5,619 bases of DNA, from NCBI GenBank assembly GCA_000715685.1, contig KL569423.1, forward strand, positions 124,864 to 130,482, given 5' to 3'. Source of the DNA: Streptomyces lilacinus (GTDB taxonomy: Bacteria; Actinomycetota; Actinomycetes; Streptomycetales; Streptomycetaceae). Below the pieces are notes generated by a model. The model was not told where the DNA came from. It saw nothing but the letters and a program-made list of their open reading frames with translations, and ran no database searches. How positions within the stretch are numbered: position 1 is the stretch's first letter; every line of letters begins with the position of its first letter. The translations under genes were made by a program, and so were the position numbers. This document shows, piece by piece, positions 4,186-5,619 of this stretch.

Positions 4186-5085
4186 TCAGTCGGGGACCAG
4201 GCCGCCGTGCGCGACCGGGCGTGACGCCCCCTCGCCGGCGTCCGCGAGCCGTCGCAGCGCCACCGCCGAGGGCGAGTCCTTCTCGGCGGTGTAGACGACG
4301 ACGAATTCGTCGGGGTCGTCGGTCATCTGGAAGGTCTCCCAGGAGAGCTCCAGCGTCCGGCCGGCGGCGGGGGAGTCGAGGCCGCACGTGGCGTGGGTGG
4401 TGTCGAGGACGAACTGCGCCGACCACAGGCGACGGAAGTCGTCGCTCGCCTCGCTCAGTTCATGGATCTGCCGGCCGAGTTCGGCGTCGTGGGGTCGTTT
4501 GCCCCATTCCATACGCAGGTACGCGACGGTCTCGCGCGCCTTGTGCTCCCAGTCGACGTAGAGCAGGCGGGCACCGGGTTCGCCGAAGATGAGCCATCCG
4601 ATGAAGCGCCGGTGCGGCGGGATCACGCTGAAGTCGGTGAAGACCTTGGCCGCGAGGGCGTTCCACGCGAGGAACGCGCCGTTGCGACCGATCAAGTAGG
4701 CGGGTGTGTCGCGGAGGGAGTCGAGGAACCACTGCACGCTCTGGCGCACCCCTCCCTCGCCACCGCCGGTGCTCCTCGCCGTGTCGCGCTGCGCATCGCG
4801 CTGCGCGCCGGCCGGTCTCGCGAGGCTGAGCAGGTAGCGCCGCTCGCCCACCGTGAGCCGCAGCGCGTCGGCCACCGCGTCGATCACGGCATCGGAGACC
4901 AGGGACGCGTTGCCGCGTTCCAGGCGGATGTAGTGGTCGACACTGACCGCGGCCAGCGCGGCCACCTCCTCGCGGCGCAGGCCGGAGACCCGGCGGGGGC
5001 CGTGAACGGGCAGCCCCACGTCGGCGGGGCTCAGCCGGGTACGGCGGGACACGAGGAAGTCACGCAGAGCGATCTTGGAGTCCAC
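4186..5085 (-). CDS. XRE-family HTH transcriptional regulator with MmyB-like ligand-binding domain
   Basis: A 299-residue DNA-binding protein from GTG 5085. Family members typically begin close to this point (here DSKIALRDFLVSRR), which is why it is preferred over an in-frame GTG at 5157 that would add 24 residues. The helix-turn-helix lies at about 34-78: SGLRREEVAALAAVSVDHYIRLERG, with the LRREEVA and Y-x-RLERG sequences typical of the family. A linker (91-113) precedes the MmyB-like ligand-binding domain (PF17765, MLTR_LBD), about 114-282, recognisable from LIGRNGAFLAWNALA, the FIGWLIFGEPGARLLYVDWE block, and the closing VVVYTAEKDSPSAVALRRL. Domains of this type have been linked to fatty-acid-like ligands; the ligand here is unknown. 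No clear RBS precedes the GTG, but a -10-like GACAAT ends six bases before it, so a leaderless transcript is possible. It diverges from the lectin gene and converges on the hydrolase, making either a possible target. Confidence 0.9.
   Translation of the reverse strand: MDSKIALRDFLVSRRTRLSPADVGLPVHGPRRVSGLRREEVAALAAVSVDHYIRLERGNASLVSDAVIDAVADALRLTVGERRYLLSLARPAGAQRDAQRDTARSTGGGEGGVRQSVQWFLDSLRDTPAYLIGRNGAFLAWNALAAKVFTDFSVIPPHRRFIGWLIFGEPGARLLYVDWEHKARETVAYLRMEWGKRPHDAELGRQIHELSEASDDFRRLWSAQFVLDTTHATCGLDSPAAGRTLELSWETFQMTDDPDEFVVVYTAEKDSPSAVALRRLADAGEGASRPVAHGGLVPD
4784..4806 (-). repeat. Tandem 12-bp repeat in the regulator linker
   Basis: TCGCGCTGCGCA (plus strand, 4784-4795) is followed by TCGCGCTGCGC (4796-4806). 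It encodes the RDAQ-RDAQ-RD run at about residues 97-102 in the linker between DNA-binding and ligand-binding domains, where length changes should be tolerated. Confidence 0.7.
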
Positions 5086-5323
5086 GCCCGCATTGTCCGC
5101 AGGCGTCCCGCGCCCCCGACAGGCCTCAACCAGCCAACTTCTTTTCCTGAACCACACCCTGCGCTACGCGCGCGCCGCGCACAGGCACGCGCTGCACAAG
5201 GGGAACCCCGCGAGCCAGGGCAGATCCCGCACTCCCTCACGCCGGCACCTCCGACCGATGCTCTTCCCAGCCGCCGCCCCACCAGGGCCACGGCGAAGCC
5301 TCGATCTCCCGAACGGAGCAGAC
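5086..5323. promoter_or_regulatory. Divergent spacer between the MmyB-like regulator and the lectin gene
   Basis: These 238 bases contain no supported gene. They must hold promoters for the minus-strand regulator and probably the plus-strand lectin. On the minus strand GACAAT (about 5092-5097) is a -10-like hexamer immediately ahead of the regulator GTG; no matching -35 is evident. The least GC-rich patch is around 5128-5155 (ccaacttcttttcctgaacc). On the plus strand GGAG at 5315-5318, five bases before the lectin ATG, is a clear RBS. MmyB-type regulators often sit divergent from a target, so an operator is likely here, but I could not pick out a convincing palindrome. Confidence 0.5.
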
Positions 5324-5619
5324 ATGCGAAGAGCACTTGGCGCGGTCCTCACGGCCGGCGCCTCGATGGCCGTCCTGATGGCCGGACCGGGCATGGCCAA
5401 CGCCGCCACGGCGAGCGGTGCCGGGGCACAGGCGAGTGCCCCGACTGCCATCAGGAGCGACCTCAACGGCAAGTGCCTCGACATCCGGGGATACAACCCC
5501 AACAACGGTGCTCAGACCCAGACGTGGGACTGCCTCAACGGCGCCAACCAGCACTGGTACTGGGACGGCCGCATGATCCGCAGTGACCTGAACAACAAGT
5601 GCCTCGACGTCACGGGATA
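5324..5619 (+). CDS. Secreted ricin B-type (beta-trefoil) lectin domain protein, 3' partial
   Basis: The ORF opens at ATG 5324 with GGAG at 5315-5318 and stays open to the window edge (98 complete codons). Residues 1-27 are a Sec signal peptide: MRRALGAVL, a hydrophobic core, and a likely cleavage after MANA (24-27). After a short Ala/Gly/Ser-rich spacer comes a ricin/CBM13 subdomain: AIRSDLNGKCLDI (42-54), NNGAQTQTWDC (60-70), and the hallmark Q-x-W at Q76-H-W78. C51 and C70 are placed for the usual intra-subdomain disulfide. A second subdomain starts at 85, IRSDLNNKCLDV, 42 residues after the first. Such domains bind sugars, often galactosides or xylan. Whether a catalytic domain follows cannot be seen; because the trefoil begins right after the signal peptide, a stand-alone lectin of roughly 160 residues is plausible. 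Confidence 0.88.
   Translation, partial: MRRALGAVLTAGASMAVLMAGPGMANAATASGAGAQASAPTAIRSDLNGKCLDIRGYNPNNGAQTQTWDCLNGANQHWYWDGRMIRSDLNNKCLDVTG

Noticed and set aside
2843..4426. 527-codon minus-strand ORF
   Set aside because: Lies antisense to the hydrolase with its complete catalytic motifs; Gly/Val/Arg-rich with no recognisable domain.
4393..5586. 397-codon plus-strand ORF
   Set aside because: Antisense shadow of the MmyB-like regulator that then overlaps the lectin in another frame; no domain signs.

Overview
The window is high-GC DNA with strong third-position GC bias, GTG starts, overlapping stop/start pairs and typical actinomycete protein families: an MmyB-type HTH regulator, a class C-like serine hydrolase, a secreted ricin-type lectin and a TMEM175/DUF1211 channel. 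Together these suggest Streptomyces or a close relative. This is inferred from style and families; no marker gene is present.

The left end is not one continuous piece of genome. Bases 1-18 and 323-341 are copies of the synthetic Tn5/Nextera mosaic end, both in the same orientation. Bases 19-322 are therefore a separate tagmentation insert joined to the rest, and nothing in them should be assumed to neighbour the genes to the right. That small insert carries the most interesting gene: on the minus strand, with a good ribosome binding site, an ORF whose first 24 residues match the lasso peptide leader consensus Y-x2-P-x-L-x3-G-x-F-x3-T-x-G exactly. Its core begins GSGDEPG and is cut off by the adapter at the contig end.

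From 342 onward the sequence reads as ordinary chromosome. A leftward (minus) group holds a CX5R protein-tyrosine phosphatase (1556-1987), a GC-rich hairpin, a TMEM175-like potassium channel (853-1482) and an unrecognised 160-residue protein (374-856) that starts inside the channel's stop codon. A 110-119 bp divergent spacer with an imperfect palindrome separates the phosphatase from a rightward class I SAM methyltransferase (2107-2763), whose N-terminus contains three tandem ATGGCCACC units.

Farther right is an exported serine beta-lactamase / D-Ala-D-Ala carboxypeptidase-family hydrolase (2948-4165). It converges, with only 20 bp between stops, on an MmyB-like XRE-family regulator (4186-5085, minus). 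Divergent from the regulator is a secreted ricin B-type (beta-trefoil) lectin (5324 onward) that runs off the right edge.

No tRNA, rRNA, CRISPR array or insertion sequence was seen. Apart from the truncated lasso precursor and the coupled channel/orphan pair, the gene content looks like ordinary streptomycete chromosome.
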